From contig CAWHKS010000025.1 in NCBI GenBank assembly GCA_963829955.1, positions 75,696 through 139,695 on the forward strand: a DNA stretch of 64,000 nt, written 5' to 3'. Source of the stretch: DASTFY01 sp963829955 (GTDB taxonomy: Bacteria > Actinomycetota > Acidimicrobiia > Acidimicrobiales > Ilumatobacteraceae). Numbering within the stretch: position 1 is the first letter of the stretch; each line of letters starts with the position of its first letter. Position numbers and translations under genes: made by a program. A model generated the notes under the pieces. It saw only the letters and a program-made list of their open reading frames with translations. It was not told the origin of the DNA and ran no database searches. This document shows, piece after piece, positions 17,302 through 26,617 of the stretch.

Positions 17302-19353
17302 TCAGTGGGTGATGCCGGAGGCGACCAGCTGGAAGGCCAGCAGGCGGGCCTCGTCCCGCCAGGTCTCGTAGCGACCGGACGGACCGCTGTGGCCGGCGCC
17401 CATCTCCGTGCGCAGCAGCAACGGCCCCCGCGTCGTCGCCACCGCCCGGAGCTTGGCCACCCACTTGGCCGGTTCGTGGTACATCACCCGGGGGTCGTTG
17501 AGGCCGGCCGTGACGTAGATGGCCGGGTATGCCGTCCCCGGCTCGACGTTGTCGTACGGGGAGTAGCCGAGCATGTAGCTGGCGTAGGGCTCCTCGCGGG
17601 GGTCGCCCCACTCCTCCCACTCGCCGATGGTCAGCGGGATGCTCGGGTCGCGCATGGTGGTGACGACATCGACGAACGGGACCGCGGCCACCACCCCGGC
17701 GTACAGCTCCGGTCGTTGGGTGAGACAGGCGCCGACCAGGAGGCCGCCCGCGCTGCCGCCCCTGATCGTGACGCGGTCCGGCGATCCGTACGCCTCGGCC
17801 ACGAGGTGCTCCGCGCAGGCGATGAAGTCGGTGAAGGTGTTGCGCTTGGCCAGAAGCTTGCCGTCCAGGTACCAGGCCCGGCCGAGCTCGCCGCCCCCGC
17901 GTGGGTGGGCGAGGGCCCAGACGGCGTCCCGGTCGAGCAGTGACAGGCGGGCGATCGAGAACCACGGCGGGCGTGAGTACTCGTACGCGCCGTAGGCATA
18001 GAGCGACAGTGCGGCCGTGCCGTCGAGCGGCGTGTCTCGGCGCCACACCACGTCCACGGGGACCGGCGTGCCGTCGGGGGCCTTCGCCCATTCGCGCGCC
18101 GACTGGTAGTCGGCCGGATCGAACCCGGCGAGCACCGGCACCTGCTTCAACAACCGTCGCTCGCCCGACACAACGTCCTCCTCGTAGACCGAGGGCGGCG
18201 TCACCAGCGACTCGTACCCGAATCGGAGGATGGAGGTCTCGTACTCGGGGTTCATGCCGATGCCGACCGAGTGGACGGGCTCGTCGAAGGACAGCACGCG
18301 CTCGTTGCCGTCGGCACCGACGATGTGGAGCTGCTCGCAGGCCTGCGACCACTCGTGGAGGACCAGGTGCCCGACGAAGGGCTCGACCTGGGCGATCCGC
18401 CGGCCGGCCTCGTGGGCCACCAGGTCACTCCACTGCTCGACGCCGGGGTTCTCGCAAGGAGCAGTCACGACCTTGAAGTCCGGCGCGTCGAGGTTGGTGA
18501 GGATGACGAACCGGTCGCCCCAGTGGTCGAGCCGGTACTCGACATCCGGCTGCCGGGGGGCGACGAGCCTCGGTGCGCTGAGCGCGTCGTCCGCCCGCAG
18601 GACGAGGACGTCCGTGGAGGTCGTGCACTCGTCCGTGATGACGATCCACTCGCCGCTGCGGGTGAGGCCGAGGTCCACGTTGAAGCGCTCGTCGTCTTCC
18701 TGGTGAATGAGCACGTCGTCGGTCTGGCTGGTGCCCAGTTCGTGGCGCCAGACCTGATGCGGCCGCATCGCGTGGTCGGGCACGGTGTAGAAGAGATGGC
18801 GCCCGTCCGCCGACCAGGCCGTGCCGTAGTACGTGCCCTCGATCACGTCGGGGAGATCGACACCGGCGTCGAGGTCCCTCACGCGCAGGGTGAAGACCTC
18901 GTGGCCGTTGAGGTCTGCCGACCAGGCGAGCAGCCGGTGACCCTCGCTGACGTCGAACGCGCCGACCTCGAAGAAGGACTGGTCCCGGGCCTGCTCGTTC
19001 TCGTCGAGGAGGACCTGCTCGGTGGCGGTCTCGGGGCTCGACCCACGACAGTGGATGGCGTACGAAAGGCCCTCGACCGTGCGGCTCACGTACCACCAGG
19101 GCCCCTTGCGGGACGGCACGCTCTGGTCGGTCTCCTGGGTGCGGGCCTTGATCTCGTCGAAGATGGCGTCGACGAGATCGGCGTGATCCTCGAGCCAGGC
19201 GTCGGCGTAGACGTTCTCGGCCTCGAGGTAGGCCACCGTGTCCGGGTCGTCGCGGTCCGCCAGCCAGGCCCAGGGATCCTCGACCGGTCCGGTGGGGCGC
19301 TCCCATACGTGGGGCACTCGCTTGGCGACGGGAGGCTGCGGCGGCGCGGACAC
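17302..19353 (-). CDS. S9 prolyl oligopeptidase family peptidase (oligopeptidase B-like)
   Basis: Cytosolic-type serine peptidase: N-terminal seven-bladed propeller (about 1-400) and C-terminal alpha/beta hydrolase domain. Catalytic triad readable as Ser534 in GGSAGG, Asp620 in GLNDPRV and His655 in GAGHSG. The product is 683 residues, the size of protease II. I chose GTG 19353, which starts with a typical short Pro-rich lead into HVWERPTGPVEDPWAWL; the open frame beyond it overlaps the divergent ferredoxin gene and is spurious. No signal peptide is seen. Confidence 0.92.
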   Translation of the reverse strand: MSAPPQPPVAKRVPHVWERPTGPVEDPWAWLADRDDPDTVAYLEAENVYADAWLEDHADLVDAIFDEIKARTQETDQSVPSRKGPWWYVSRTVEGLSYAIHCRGSSPETATEQVLLDENEQARDQSFFEVGAFDVSEGHRLLAWSADLNGHEVFTLRVRDLDAGVDLPDVIEGTYYGTAWSADGRHLFYTVPDHAMRPHQVWRHELGTSQTDDVLIHQEDDERFNVDLGLTRSGEWIVITDECTTSTDVLVLRADDALSAPRLVAPRQPDVEYRLDHWGDRFVILTNLDAPDFKVVTAPCENPGVEQWSDLVAHEAGRRIAQVEPFVGHLVLHEWSQACEQLHIVGADGNERVLSFDEPVHSVGIGMNPEYETSILRFGYESLVTPPSVYEEDVVSGERRLLKQVPVLAGFDPADYQSAREWAKAPDGTPVPVDVVWRRDTPLDGTAALSLYAYGAYEYSRPPWFSIARLSLLDRDAVWALAHPRGGGELGRAWYLDGKLLAKRNTFTDFIACAEHLVAEAYGSPDRVTIRGGSAGGLLVGACLTQRPELYAGVVAAVPFVDVVTTMRDPSIPLTIGEWEEWGDPREEPYASYMLGYSPYDNVEPGTAYPAIYVTAGLNDPRVMYHEPAKWVAKLRAVATTRGPLLLRTEMGAGHSGPSGRYETWRDEARLLAFQLVASGITH

Positions 19354-19419
19354 GGGGGCGAAGGGTAGCGATCCCGGCCGGTCGGGTCCGCTCCCGAGCC
19401 GACCGGTAGCCTGCCGCCC

Positions 19420-19656
19420 GTGCGGGTGTGGATCGACCAGGACCTGTGCACCGGCGACGGCCTGTGCGTGGACCACAGCCCCGACGTGTTCGTGCAGCTG
19501 GAGGACGGCATCGCCTACGTGGCCGAGGTCGGCTACCCGCTCAACGACCCTGGCGGGTCCGGCAGCCTGGCCCGGGTGCCGGGCCGCCGGCACCAGCAGG
19601 TGATCGACGCCGCCCTCGACTGCCCGGGCGAGTGCATCTTCATCGAGATGGATTGA
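19420..19656 (+). CDS. Ferredoxin, [3Fe-4S]/[4Fe-4S] single-cluster type
   Basis: 78-residue acidic electron carrier. Cys pattern CTGDGLC (Cys10, Cys16) and DCPGEC near the C-terminus resembles the single-cluster ferredoxins that serve cytochrome P450s and other oxygenases in actinobacteria; the CP motif is CPGEC instead of the usual CPVGA. An eight-residue insertion (RVPGRRHQ region) is present before the last motif. No P450 is nearby in the window, so its partner is unknown. GTG 19420 starts 66 bases from the divergent peptidase gene. Confidence 0.85.
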   Translation: MRVWIDQDLCTGDGLCVDHSPDVFVQLEDGIAYVAEVGYPLNDPGGSGSLARVPGRRHQQVIDAALDCPGECIFIEMD

Positions 19657-19734
19657 GCGCGGAACTCACAGCAGGTGGTCGTGACCGGTGGTCTACGGTC
19701 CCGCTCGTGATGGCTTCCCGTTGATCCGCTGACC

Positions 19735-19764
19735 GCGACGCCCGCTTCCACCTCTGGGCGTCGC
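19735..19764 (+). promoter_or_regulatory. Perfect stem-loop in the leader of the MFS gene
   Basis: GCGACGCCC (19735-19743) and GGGCGTCGC (19756-19764) form a perfect 9-bp stem with a 12-base loop between ferredoxin and the MFS gene, 24 bases ahead of its GGAGG (19788-19792). There is no T-run, so it may be a leader structure rather than a terminator. Confidence 0.4.
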
Positions 19765-19798
19765 CGCTCTCGCTTCGACGCGTCCCTGGAGGTCTCAC

Positions 19799-21109
19799 GT
19801 GCGCTACCGGCGCCCGACGCGCTCGCCGCGTCCCGCCCGCCGCGTCATGTTCGTGCTCATGGCGGTGATGGCCGCTGCGGGAACGATCGCGTTCACCGTC
19901 GCGCCGCTCTACCGGCTGCAGACCGTCGGGCTCGACCCGTTCCAGCTCGTCGTCGTCGGCTCGGCCATGGAGGCCACGGTGTTCGTGGCGGAGATCCCGA
20001 CGGGCATCGTCGCCGATGCCGTGAGCCGGCGGCTCTCGATCATCATCGGGCACACGGGCATGGGCCTGGGATTCCTGGTCGAGGCGGCGTGGCCCACGTT
20101 CGCCGGGGTGATGGCCGGGCAAGTGTTGTGGGGGCTGGCGTACACCTTCACGTCCGGCGCCACGACGGCGTGGCTCACCGGCGAGCTCGGCGACCCTGAC
20201 CGCACGGCGCTGTCCAGCCTGTTCCTGCGGCTGAGCCGGACCGGGTCCGTCGCCGCTCTCGTCGCCCTCCCGGTGGCCTGGCTGCTGGCCGGCGGCTCAC
20301 TGCGGGCGCCGTTGGTGGCGGGCGGGGTGCTGGAGCTGGGTCTGGCCGCGTGGCTCGTCGTGGCGATGGGGGAGGAGCGCTTCACGCCCACGCCCCGCCA
20401 CGAGCGCTCGACCGCGCGCCACCTGGCCGGCATCGGCCGGGCCGGGCTGCACGCCATGCGGCGCAATCGCGTCCTGGCCTGGTTCGCCCTGTTCGCCCTG
20501 GTCGTGGGCGGAGCCAGCGAGGCGTACGACCGCCTCTACGAGGCCCAGCTGCTGGGCCCTGTCGGGCTCCCCGACTGGTTCGGCTGGTCGCCGCTCGTGT
20601 CGTTCGCGCTGCTGTCCATGGCCTCTGCCGTGCTCGGCATCGTCGTGCCTCCGCTGGTGGAGCGGGCGCGACCGGCGGCGTCGCTCCAGCGCCACACTCG
20701 CTGGCTGCTCGTCCTGACCAGCCTGCAGATCGTCGGGCTGCTGGTCTTCGGCCTCACCGGCCTGTTCATCGTGGCGGCGGTGGCCGCCCTCGTCATCGAG
20801 CGGTGCCGCAGTGTGCGGGACACGCTCCTGTCCTCCTACCTCGTGCCGCTCACGCCGCCCGCCGAGCGGGCGACCGTGCTGTCCGCCTTCGGTCAGGCCG
20901 ACGCCATCGGCCAAGTCGTCATCGGCCCGGCCTTCGGCATCATCGGCCGCGTCATCAGCATCCCCGCCGCGCTCGTCGCGAGCGCCGTTGCGACCACGCC
21001 GGGCCTGGCTGTCATCGCGTCGGCCGGCCGGGCCCGCGCCGCGTCCGACGCCCGGGACGGATCGTCAGGTCCCCCGGGCGATGACCCGGTGGCACCTGCG
21101 CGGGCATAG
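19799..21109 (+). CDS. Major facilitator superfamily transporter
   Basis: 436-residue inner-membrane carrier with about 12 hydrophobic segments. It resembles the actinobacterial drug-efflux-like MFS class: loop between TM2 and TM3 reads GIVADAVSRRLSIIIG, and an acidic motif GASEAYDRLYEAQ lies in the second half. GTG 19799 is preceded by GGAGG at good spacing. Ten bases after its stop lies the HxlR regulator gene, which may control it. Substrate unknown. Confidence 0.85.
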   Translation: MRYRRPTRSPRPARRVMFVLMAVMAAAGTIAFTVAPLYRLQTVGLDPFQLVVVGSAMEATVFVAEIPTGIVADAVSRRLSIIIGHTGMGLGFLVEAAWPTFAGVMAGQVLWGLAYTFTSGATTAWLTGELGDPDRTALSSLFLRLSRTGSVAALVALPVAWLLAGGSLRAPLVAGGVLELGLAAWLVVAMGEERFTPTPRHERSTARHLAGIGRAGLHAMRRNRVLAWFALFALVVGGASEAYDRLYEAQLLGPVGLPDWFGWSPLVSFALLSMASAVLGIVVPPLVERARPAASLQRHTRWLLVLTSLQIVGLLVFGLTGLFIVAAVAALVIERCRSVRDTLLSSYLVPLTPPAERATVLSAFGQADAIGQVVIGPAFGIIGRVISIPAALVASAVATTPGLAVIASAGRARAASDARDGSSGPPGDDPVAPARA

Positions 21110-21118
21110 GCTCGCGAC

Positions 21119-21598
21119 GTGAAGCGCTCGAGCGTCGGTCACTTCAACTGCTCGATCGCCCGTGCGCTCGATGTGGTCGGGGAGTGGTGGACCCTGCTGA
21201 TCGTGCGGGACGTGTTCCTCGGCATCAGGCGCTTCGAGGCCATCCAGGCCGATCTCGGTATCGCTCGGAACGTGCTGTCGGACCGTCTCTCCACCCTGGT
21301 CGAGCGCGGTGTGCTGGAGAAGCGTCGCTACCAGGACCATCCGGAGCGCCACGAGTACGTGCTCACGGAGATGGGCCGCGATCTGGCGCCGGTGCTGACC
21401 ACACTCATGCAGTGGGGTGACGAGTGGCTGAGCCCGGAGGGCCCGCCCATGGTGACGCTCCACCGGGACTGCGGGCAGCCTGTCCAGTGGGGACAGACGT
21501 GCCCGCACTGCGGCGTCGCCGTGGACGCCAAGGCGCTGCGCATGGTCAAGGGGCCGGGCTGGCGCCCTGTGACGGATGCCGCACGCCCCGTCGCCTAA
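21119..21598 (+). CDS. HxlR family winged-helix transcriptional regulator with C-terminal Cys motif
   Basis: 159 residues. The HxlR domain covers about residues 1-105 (CSIARALDVVGEWWTLLIVRDVFLGIRRF; LGIARNVLSDRLSTLVERGVLEKRRYQ). The C-terminal 50 residues contain HRDCG and CPHCG, a Cys arrangement that could bind zinc or an Fe-S cluster. The conserved N-terminal Cys of this family is present (Cys11). It lies between the MFS gene and the molybdoenzyme and could regulate either; an effector is not evident. Confidence 0.9.
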   Translation: MKRSSVGHFNCSIARALDVVGEWWTLLIVRDVFLGIRRFEAIQADLGIARNVLSDRLSTLVERGVLEKRRYQDHPERHEYVLTEMGRDLAPVLTTLMQWGDEWLSPEGPPMVTLHRDCGQPVQWGQTCPHCGVAVDAKALRMVKGPGWRPVTDAARPVA

Positions 21599-21663
21599 AC
21601 ACCGTTGCATGACGAAACCCTGACGGGTTACCGTCTGGTAATGATGACCGAAGGGGAACGGCC

Positions 21664-23994
21664 GTGATCGACGAGCCGACGGGTGAGGCCGTAGCGCTCA
21701 CCGAGGGGCCGGTGGCCCGTGGAACCGGCGCGAACCCGGCTGACTGGCACCAGACGGCCTGCATTCTGTGCGAGTGCAACTGCGGGATCGAGGTGCGGCT
21801 CGGCGGCGAAGACGGCCGCCGCTTCGAGCGCATCCGTGGCGACAAGGCCCACCCGGCCTCGAAGGGCTACACGTGCGAGAAGGCGCTCCGGCTGGACCAC
21901 TACCAGAACGGCCGGCACCGCCTCACCAGCCCGCTGCGACGACGCCCGGACGGCACCTTCGAGGAGATCGACTGGGACACAGCGATCTCGGAGGTGGCGT
22001 CACGCCTGGCCCAGGTGCGTGACACACACGGCGGCGCATCGATCTTCTACTTCGGTGGCGGCGGCCAGGGGAACCATCTGGGTGGCGCGTACAGCGGCGC
22101 CACCATGCGGGCGCTCGGCGGCCGCTACCGGTCGAACGCCCTCGCCCAGGAGAAAACCGGCGAGTTCTGGGTCAACGCCAAGCTGCTGGGCACGATGGTG
22201 CGGGGCGACATGGAGCACGCCGAGGTGGCACTGTTCATCGGCAAGAACCCGTGGCAGTCGCACGGTCTCCCCCATGCCCGCACCACGCTCAAGGAGATCA
22301 CGCGTGATCCCGACCGCGCGCTGATCGTCATCGATCCCCGCCGGAGCGAAACGGCGGAGCTGGCCGACTTCCACCTGGCCGTCAGGCCCGGCACCGACGC
22401 GTGGTGCCTCGCCGCGCTGGTGGCCGTGCTCGTGCAGGAGGGTCTGGTCGCGCGGTCGTGGCTCGACGAGCACACGGTCGGGCGCGCCGACATCGAAGGG
22501 ACCTTCGGCGCCGTGCCCGTGGCGGACTACGCGGCGATGTGCGGCGTCGACGAGGAGTTGCTCCGGGCGACGGCGCGCCGCATCGCCAGGGCGTCGAGCG
22601 TGGCCGCCTTCGAGGACCTCGGCATCCAGATGAACCGCCACTCGACGCTGGCCAGCTACCTGGAGAAGCTGCTGTGGCTGCTGACCGGCAACTTCGGCAA
22701 GCCGGGCACGCAGTACTCGCCCACCGCTCTGGTGGCGTTGGCCCGCGGCGACAGCGGCGGGAAGGGCGGCAAGGGCGGCAGGACGAGCCCGGTCGTCGGT
22801 GCCCGGATCATCGGTGGGCTCGTGCCCTGCAACGTCATCGCCGAGGAGATCCTGACCGACCATCCGGACCGATACCGGGCCATGGTGGTGGAGAGCGCGA
22901 ACCCCGCCCACTCGCTGGCCGACAGCAACCGCATGCGGGAGGCGCTGGAGGCGCTGGACGTGGTGGTGGTCGTCGACGTCGCCATGACGGAGACCGCCCG
23001 CCTGGCCGACTACGTGCTGCCGGCGCCGTCGCAGTACGAGAAGTGGGAGGCCACGTTCTTCAACTTCGAGTTCCCGGCGAACGTGTTCCACCTGCGGCGA
23101 CCGGTGCTCACGCCCCCGGACGGCGTCCTCCCGGAACCTGAGATCCACGCCCGCCTGGTCGAGGCGCTCGGCGTGATCACCGATGACGACCTGGCACCGT
23201 TGCGCGCCGCGGCAGACGAGGGTCGGGCGGCCTACGCCGAGGCCTTCTTCGCGGCGATGTCGGCCAACCCCGCGCTCGGAGCGCTGGCGCCGATCGTGCT
23301 CTACCGAACGCTCGGTCCCACCCTGCCCGACGGGGCGGCGGCCGCGGCGGTGCTGTGGGGAGCGGCGCAGCGCTGCGCGATGAGCTTCCCGGACTCCGTG
23401 CGGCGAGCCGGCTTCACCGGCGAAGGACTCGAGCTGGGAGAGGCGCTCTTCGAGGCCATCCTGACGAGCCCGTCCGGCGTGACGTTCACCGTCGACGACT
23501 ACGAGGACTCCTGGCGGCGGGTGGGGACCGAGGACGGACGCTTCCATCTCGTGATCCCCGAGCTGCTGGAGGAGCTGGCGGGCCTCGCCGACGGGCCGCC
23601 GTCCGACACCGAGTACCCGTTCGTGCTGTCGGCCGGGGAGCGGCGCTCCTTCACTGCCAACACGATCTTCCGCGATCCCTCGTGGCGCAAGAAGGACCCG
23701 GACGGCGCGTTGCGGATCAACCCGGACGACGCGGCGCGCCTGGGCGTGGAAGACGGCGGCAAGGCCCGGGTGACCACCCGCCGGGCCAGCCTCGTGGTCG
23801 TCGTGGAGGTGTCGGACATCATGCAGCCCGGTCACATGTCGCTGCCCAACGGGCTCGGGGTCGACTACCCGGAGGCCAGCGGCGTCGTGGCGGCAGGGGT
23901 GGCGCCCAACGAGCTCACGGCCCTCGAGGACCGGGACTGGCTGGCCGGCACGCCCTGGCACAAGCACGTCCCGGCCCGCCTGGAACCCGTATGA
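21664..23994 (+). CDS. Molybdopterin-dependent oxidoreductase (formate dehydrogenase alpha/BisC-like)
   Basis: 776-residue DMSO-reductase superfamily enzyme using a bis-molybdopterin guanine dinucleotide cofactor. N-terminal [4Fe-4S] motif: Cys33, Cys36, Cys40 and Cys71. Molybdopterin domain includes GGGGQGNHLG and ALAQEKTGEFW; the C-terminal dinucleotide-binding barrel starts near HMSLPNGLG. At the usual Mo-ligand position I see Ala/Gln-Glu-Lys instead of a Cys/Sec-His motif, so calling it a true formate dehydrogenase is not safe. No signal peptide, no electron-transfer subunits nearby. It overlaps the DUF6457 gene (ATGA). Confidence 0.88.
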   Translation: MIDEPTGEAVALTEGPVARGTGANPADWHQTACILCECNCGIEVRLGGEDGRRFERIRGDKAHPASKGYTCEKALRLDHYQNGRHRLTSPLRRRPDGTFEEIDWDTAISEVASRLAQVRDTHGGASIFYFGGGGQGNHLGGAYSGATMRALGGRYRSNALAQEKTGEFWVNAKLLGTMVRGDMEHAEVALFIGKNPWQSHGLPHARTTLKEITRDPDRALIVIDPRRSETAELADFHLAVRPGTDAWCLAALVAVLVQEGLVARSWLDEHTVGRADIEGTFGAVPVADYAAMCGVDEELLRATARRIARASSVAAFEDLGIQMNRHSTLASYLEKLLWLLTGNFGKPGTQYSPTALVALARGDSGGKGGKGGRTSPVVGARIIGGLVPCNVIAEEILTDHPDRYRAMVVESANPAHSLADSNRMREALEALDVVVVVDVAMTETARLADYVLPAPSQYEKWEATFFNFEFPANVFHLRRPVLTPPDGVLPEPEIHARLVEALGVITDDDLAPLRAAADEGRAAYAEAFFAAMSANPALGALAPIVLYRTLGPTLPDGAAAAAVLWGAAQRCAMSFPDSVRRAGFTGEGLELGEALFEAILTSPSGVTFTVDDYEDSWRRVGTEDGRFHLVIPELLEELAGLADGPPSDTEYPFVLSAGERRSFTANTIFRDPSWRKKDPDGALRINPDDAARLGVEDGGKARVTTRRASLVVVVEVSDIMQPGHMSLPNGLGVDYPEASGVVAAGVAPNELTALEDRDWLAGTPWHKHVPARLEPV

Positions 23995-24212
23995 GCGTCG
24001 ACGCCGACGCGCGGGCCTGGATCGAGCGCTACGCCGCCCTGCTCGGGTTGCCTGTCCCCAGCGAGCCTGAGATCGAGGCCCTGCTCGAGCTGGCGGGGCT
24101 GGCCGCCCACGCCTCGCAGCGCCAGGCGGCACCGGTGGCGTGCTGGCTGGCCGCCCAGGCACGCCTGTCGACGGCGGAGGCCCTGGAGCGCGCCCGCAGC
24201 CTCGACACCTGA
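23991..24212 (+). CDS. DUF6457 small protein
   Basis: 73-residue mostly helical protein (WIERYAALLGLPVPSEPEIEALLELAGLAAHASQRQAAPVACWLAAQ). This family typically sits next to molybdopterin enzymes or FdhD in actinobacteria, and here it is translationally coupled to the molybdoenzyme by an ATGA overlap. It may help cofactor insertion or act as a small subunit; this is inference from linkage only. Confidence 0.75.
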   Translation: MSVDADARAWIERYAALLGLPVPSEPEIEALLELAGLAAHASQRQAAPVACWLAAQARLSTAEALERARSLDT

Positions 24213-24244
24213 AGCCCGCCAGGCCTGTGGCATTGGGGCGGCGA

Positions 24245-24270
24245 ATTGTTACTATCTCCGTAGTGCAAAT
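24245..24270. promoter_or_regulatory. Suf operator candidate A (sufB)
   Basis: ATTGTTACTA-TCTCCG-TAGTGCAAAT: imperfect inverted repeat with the same 10-6-10 layout as the sites at 26585 and 41531. It matches the perfect site C at 15 of 20 arm positions. It ends 43 bases before the sufB ATG, where a promoter would be expected. Confidence 0.6.
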
Positions 24271-24313
24271 TCCCGCCTACCTGCCCAACCTGCCCGGAAG
24301 GGTGTGAGCTGCC

Positions 24314-25714
24314 ATGGCTGTCGCTGACCTGGACCTCGGTCGCTACAAGCTCGGCTGGTCCGACGACCTCGAATATGTCTTCAAGCCCGAGAAGGGCCTG
24401 AGTGCGGACGTCGTCGATCAGATGTCCTGGTGGAAGGGCGAGCCGGAGTGGATGCGTCAGGTGCGCCTGCGCAGCCTCCGGATGTTCGAGCGCAAGCCCA
24501 TGGCGCCCTGGTTCGCCGTGAACATGCCGGACATCGACTTCCAGGACATCTACTACTACATCAAGCCCACCGACGCGCAGGTCGACGAGTGGGACGACCT
24601 GCCCGAGCAGATGAAGGCCACCTACGAGAAGCTGGGCATCCCCGAGGCCGAGCGCAAGTACCTGGCCGGCGTCACCGCACAGTTCGAGTCGGAAGTCGTC
24701 TACCACCGCAACCGGGAGGACCTGGAGGCGAGGGGCATCCTGTTCTGCGACATGGACACCGCGCTCCGGGAGTACCCGGAGCTCGTGCGGCAGTACTTCG
24801 GAAAGGTGATCCCGCCCGGGGACAACAAGTTCGCCGCCCTCAACTCAGCGGTGTGGTCCGGCGGCAGCTTCATCTACGTCCCGCCCGGGGTCGAGTGCGA
24901 AATGCCGCTCCAGGCCTACTTCCGCATCAACGCCGAGAACGCCGGCCAGTTCGAGCGCACGCTGATCATCGCCGACGAGGGCGCCAAGGTGCACTACATC
25001 GAGGGCTGCTCGGCGCCCGTGTACACGTCGGACTCGCTGCACTCGGCGGTCGTGGAGATCATCGTCAAGCCCAGCGCGCGGGTGACCTACACGACCATCC
25101 AGAACTGGAGCCCGAACGTCTACAACCTCGTGACCAAGCGGGCGCGCGTCGAGGCCGAGGGCCACATGGAGTGGATCGACGGCAACATCGGCTCCAAGCT
25201 GACGATGAAGTACCCGTCCGTGTACCTGGTCGGTCCGAAGGCCACGGGCGAGGTGCTGAGCGTCGCGTACGCCGGCCCGGGCCAGCACCAGGACGCCGGG
25301 GCCAAGATGATCCACGCGGCGCCGGAGACCACCTCCAAGATCGTGTCGAAGTCGATCTCGAAGGACGGTGGCATCACCACCTACCGCGGGCTGGTCCGGG
25401 TGGACGAGGGCGCCCACGGCTGCAAGAGCCACGTGCAGTGCGACGCACTCATCCTCGACGAGGACTCCGAGAGCCGCACGCTGCCGTACATGGAGGTGGC
25501 CGAGCGCGACGCCGAGATCGGTCACGAGGCGACGGTCTCCAAGATCGCCGACGAGCAGCTCTTCTACCTGATGAGCCGCGGCCTCTCGCAGGAGCAGGCG
25601 ATGGGCATGATCGTCAACGGCTTCATCGAGCCGGTGACGAGGACGCTCCCCATGGAGTACGCCGTCGAGTGGAGCCGCCTGATCGAGCTCCAGATGGAGG
25701 GCTCGGTCGGCTGA
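24314..25714 (+). CDS. sufB: Fe-S cluster assembly protein SufB
   Basis: Scaffold subunit of the SufBCD complex that builds Fe-S clusters in the cytoplasm. 466 residues, full length; features include [19 protein letters not shown], the N-terminal FSR-like region, the beta-helix core with [24 protein letters not shown] and the conserved C-terminal SufBD helices ([18 protein letters not shown]). ATG 24314 is supported by GGAAGGG about 12 bases upstream. SufD follows after two small unrelated genes, so this Suf operon is interrupted. Confidence 0.96.
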   Translation: MAVADLDLGRYKLGWSDDLEYVFKPEKGLSADVVDQMSWWKGEPEWMRQVRLRSLRMFERKPMAPWFAVNMPDIDFQDIYYYIKPTDAQVDEWDDLPEQMKATYEKLGIPEAERKYLAGVTAQFESEVVYHRNREDLEARGILFCDMDTALREYPELVRQYFGKVIPPGDNKFAALNSAVWSGGSFIYVPPGVECEMPLQAYFRINAENAGQFERTLIIADEGAKVHYIEGCSAPVYTSDSLHSAVVEIIVKPSARVTYTTIQNWSPNVYNLVTKRARVEAEGHMEWIDGNIGSKLTMKYPSVYLVGPKATGEVLSVAYAGPGQHQDAGAKMIHAAPETTSKIVSKSISKDGGITTYRGLVRVDEGAHGCKSHVQCDALILDEDSESRTLPYMEVAERDAEIGHEATVSKIADEQLFYLMSRGLSQEQAMGMIVNGFIEPVTRTLPMEYAVEWSRLIELQMEGSVG

Positions 25715-25775
25715 ACGCGCCACCGCCGCAGCGGGCCCTAAGACCGCTGCGGCGACGGGCGTAGCAGCTGGGGTA

Positions 25776-26099
25776 TCAGCTGTGGTGCGGCGGCTCTACC
25801 CCGTAGTGCCGCGCGATGTCCTCGGCCTCGCGGGAGGTCGGTGCCGTCTCGTGCGCGGCCGGCGCGTCCTTGATGGTGTCCTCGGTGAACGGGACCACAA
25901 GATCGCCGCTCTCGGAGAAGTACGCCTGGTCGAGCGGGACGAGCGGGCTGCGCCGGTGGAGCAGACCGAGATTGACTGCGATCCACTGCGGCTCCAGCGT
26001 CCGGTCGTCGTAGAAGACGTTCGCGACCTTGCCTACCGGATGGCCGCGGCTGTCGATGACCTTGGCGCCCATGTGCTGGTGCTGGTCGATGTTGGCCAC
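25776..26099 (-). CDS. PRC-barrel domain protein
   Basis: 107-residue protein with a PRC-barrel (about residues 8-75: GAKVIDSRGHPVGKVANVFYDDRTLEPQWIAVNLG) and a short C-terminal segment ending in ARHYGVEPPHHS. PRC-barrels occur in photosynthetic reaction-centre H subunits and in RimM, but stand-alone copies are mostly uncharacterised. GTG 26099 has AAGGAAAGG upstream on the minus strand. It lies antisense between sufB and sufD, so the Suf operon is broken at this place. Confidence 0.82.
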   Translation of the reverse strand: MANIDQHQHMGAKVIDSRGHPVGKVANVFYDDRTLEPQWIAVNLGLLHRRSPLVPLDQAYFSESGDLVVPFTEDTIKDAPAAHETAPTSREAEDIARHYGVEPPHHS

Positions 26100-26201
26100 G
26101 ATGGCTTCCTTTCCTTCGGCTCCCTCGTCGCCCGCAGCCCTCGAGGTACCCGCTGGCCCGGCGCGACAAACCGGCGCCCGCCACGCGGCAGAATGAGGGC
26201 C

Positions 26202-26540
26202 ATGCCGATGCGGGAGGAGTGCAAGAACTTCGAGAGCAGGACCTACGCCAACGGCGAGACGGTCCGGAAGTGCAACCTCGATCTTGCGCCTGACGCTCCC
26301 TGGCGCTGCCCCGATCCCTGCTCCGGGTACGAGCGCCGCCTGGCCGACGTGAACTGGTCTCACGGCACCCTCGTGACGCCGGCCAGCCCGGACGAGCCCC
26401 CTGGTCTGGACGACGGGTCCGCGGCCGCGATCCTGGACGAGGCCGAGGACATCATCAACGCCATCGGCCCCGAGATCGTCGCCGACGTGCAGGCCAAGCA
26501 GCGCAAGAAGCGGGGCTGGAAGCGCTTCCGCCGCGGCTGA
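26202..26540 (+). CDS. Conserved Cys-rich small protein of unknown function
   Basis: About 112 residues. The N-terminal half has four cysteines in an ordered pattern (EECKNFESRTY; VRKCNLDLAPDAPWRCPDPC), which could bind metal; the C-terminal half is acidic then ends in a basic KQRKKRGWKRFRRG tail. Three in-frame ATGs (26193, 26202, 26208) are possible starts and none has a clear ribosome-binding site; I chose the middle. It is divergent from the PRC-barrel gene and lies directly before sufD. I do not recognise a named family. Confidence 0.7.
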   Translation: MPMREECKNFESRTYANGETVRKCNLDLAPDAPWRCPDPCSGYERRLADVNWSHGTLVTPASPDEPPGLDDGSAAAILDEAEDIINAIGPEIVADVQAKQRKKRGWKRFRRG

Positions 26541-26584
26541 TCCCGGAGCGCCGCGGGCCTCTCGGCCGCCGCCGGGGCCTCCGA

Positions 26585-26610
26585 ATTTCCCCTATCACGA
26601 TGGTAGAATT
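26585..26610. promoter_or_regulatory. Suf operator candidate B (sufD)
   Basis: ATTTCCCCTA-TCACGA-TGGTAGAATT, same 10-6-10 layout as sites A and C; 14 of 20 arm positions match site C. TAGAAT (26604-26609) inside the right arm could be the -10, placing the transcript start at about the GTG at 26618, i.e. a leaderless mRNA. Confidence 0.5.
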
Positions 26611-26617
26611 CCCTGTC

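Noticed and set aside
21664..23994. Selenocysteine-containing formate dehydrogenase
   Set aside because: There is no in-frame TGA in the gene and the ligand region carries no Cys/Sec-His motif.
22000..24162. 720-codon minus-strand open frame opposite the molybdoenzyme
   Set aside because: The plus strand has a complete cofactor-binding enzyme with its Cys motif; the minus frame is His/Arg/Gln-rich without a domain.
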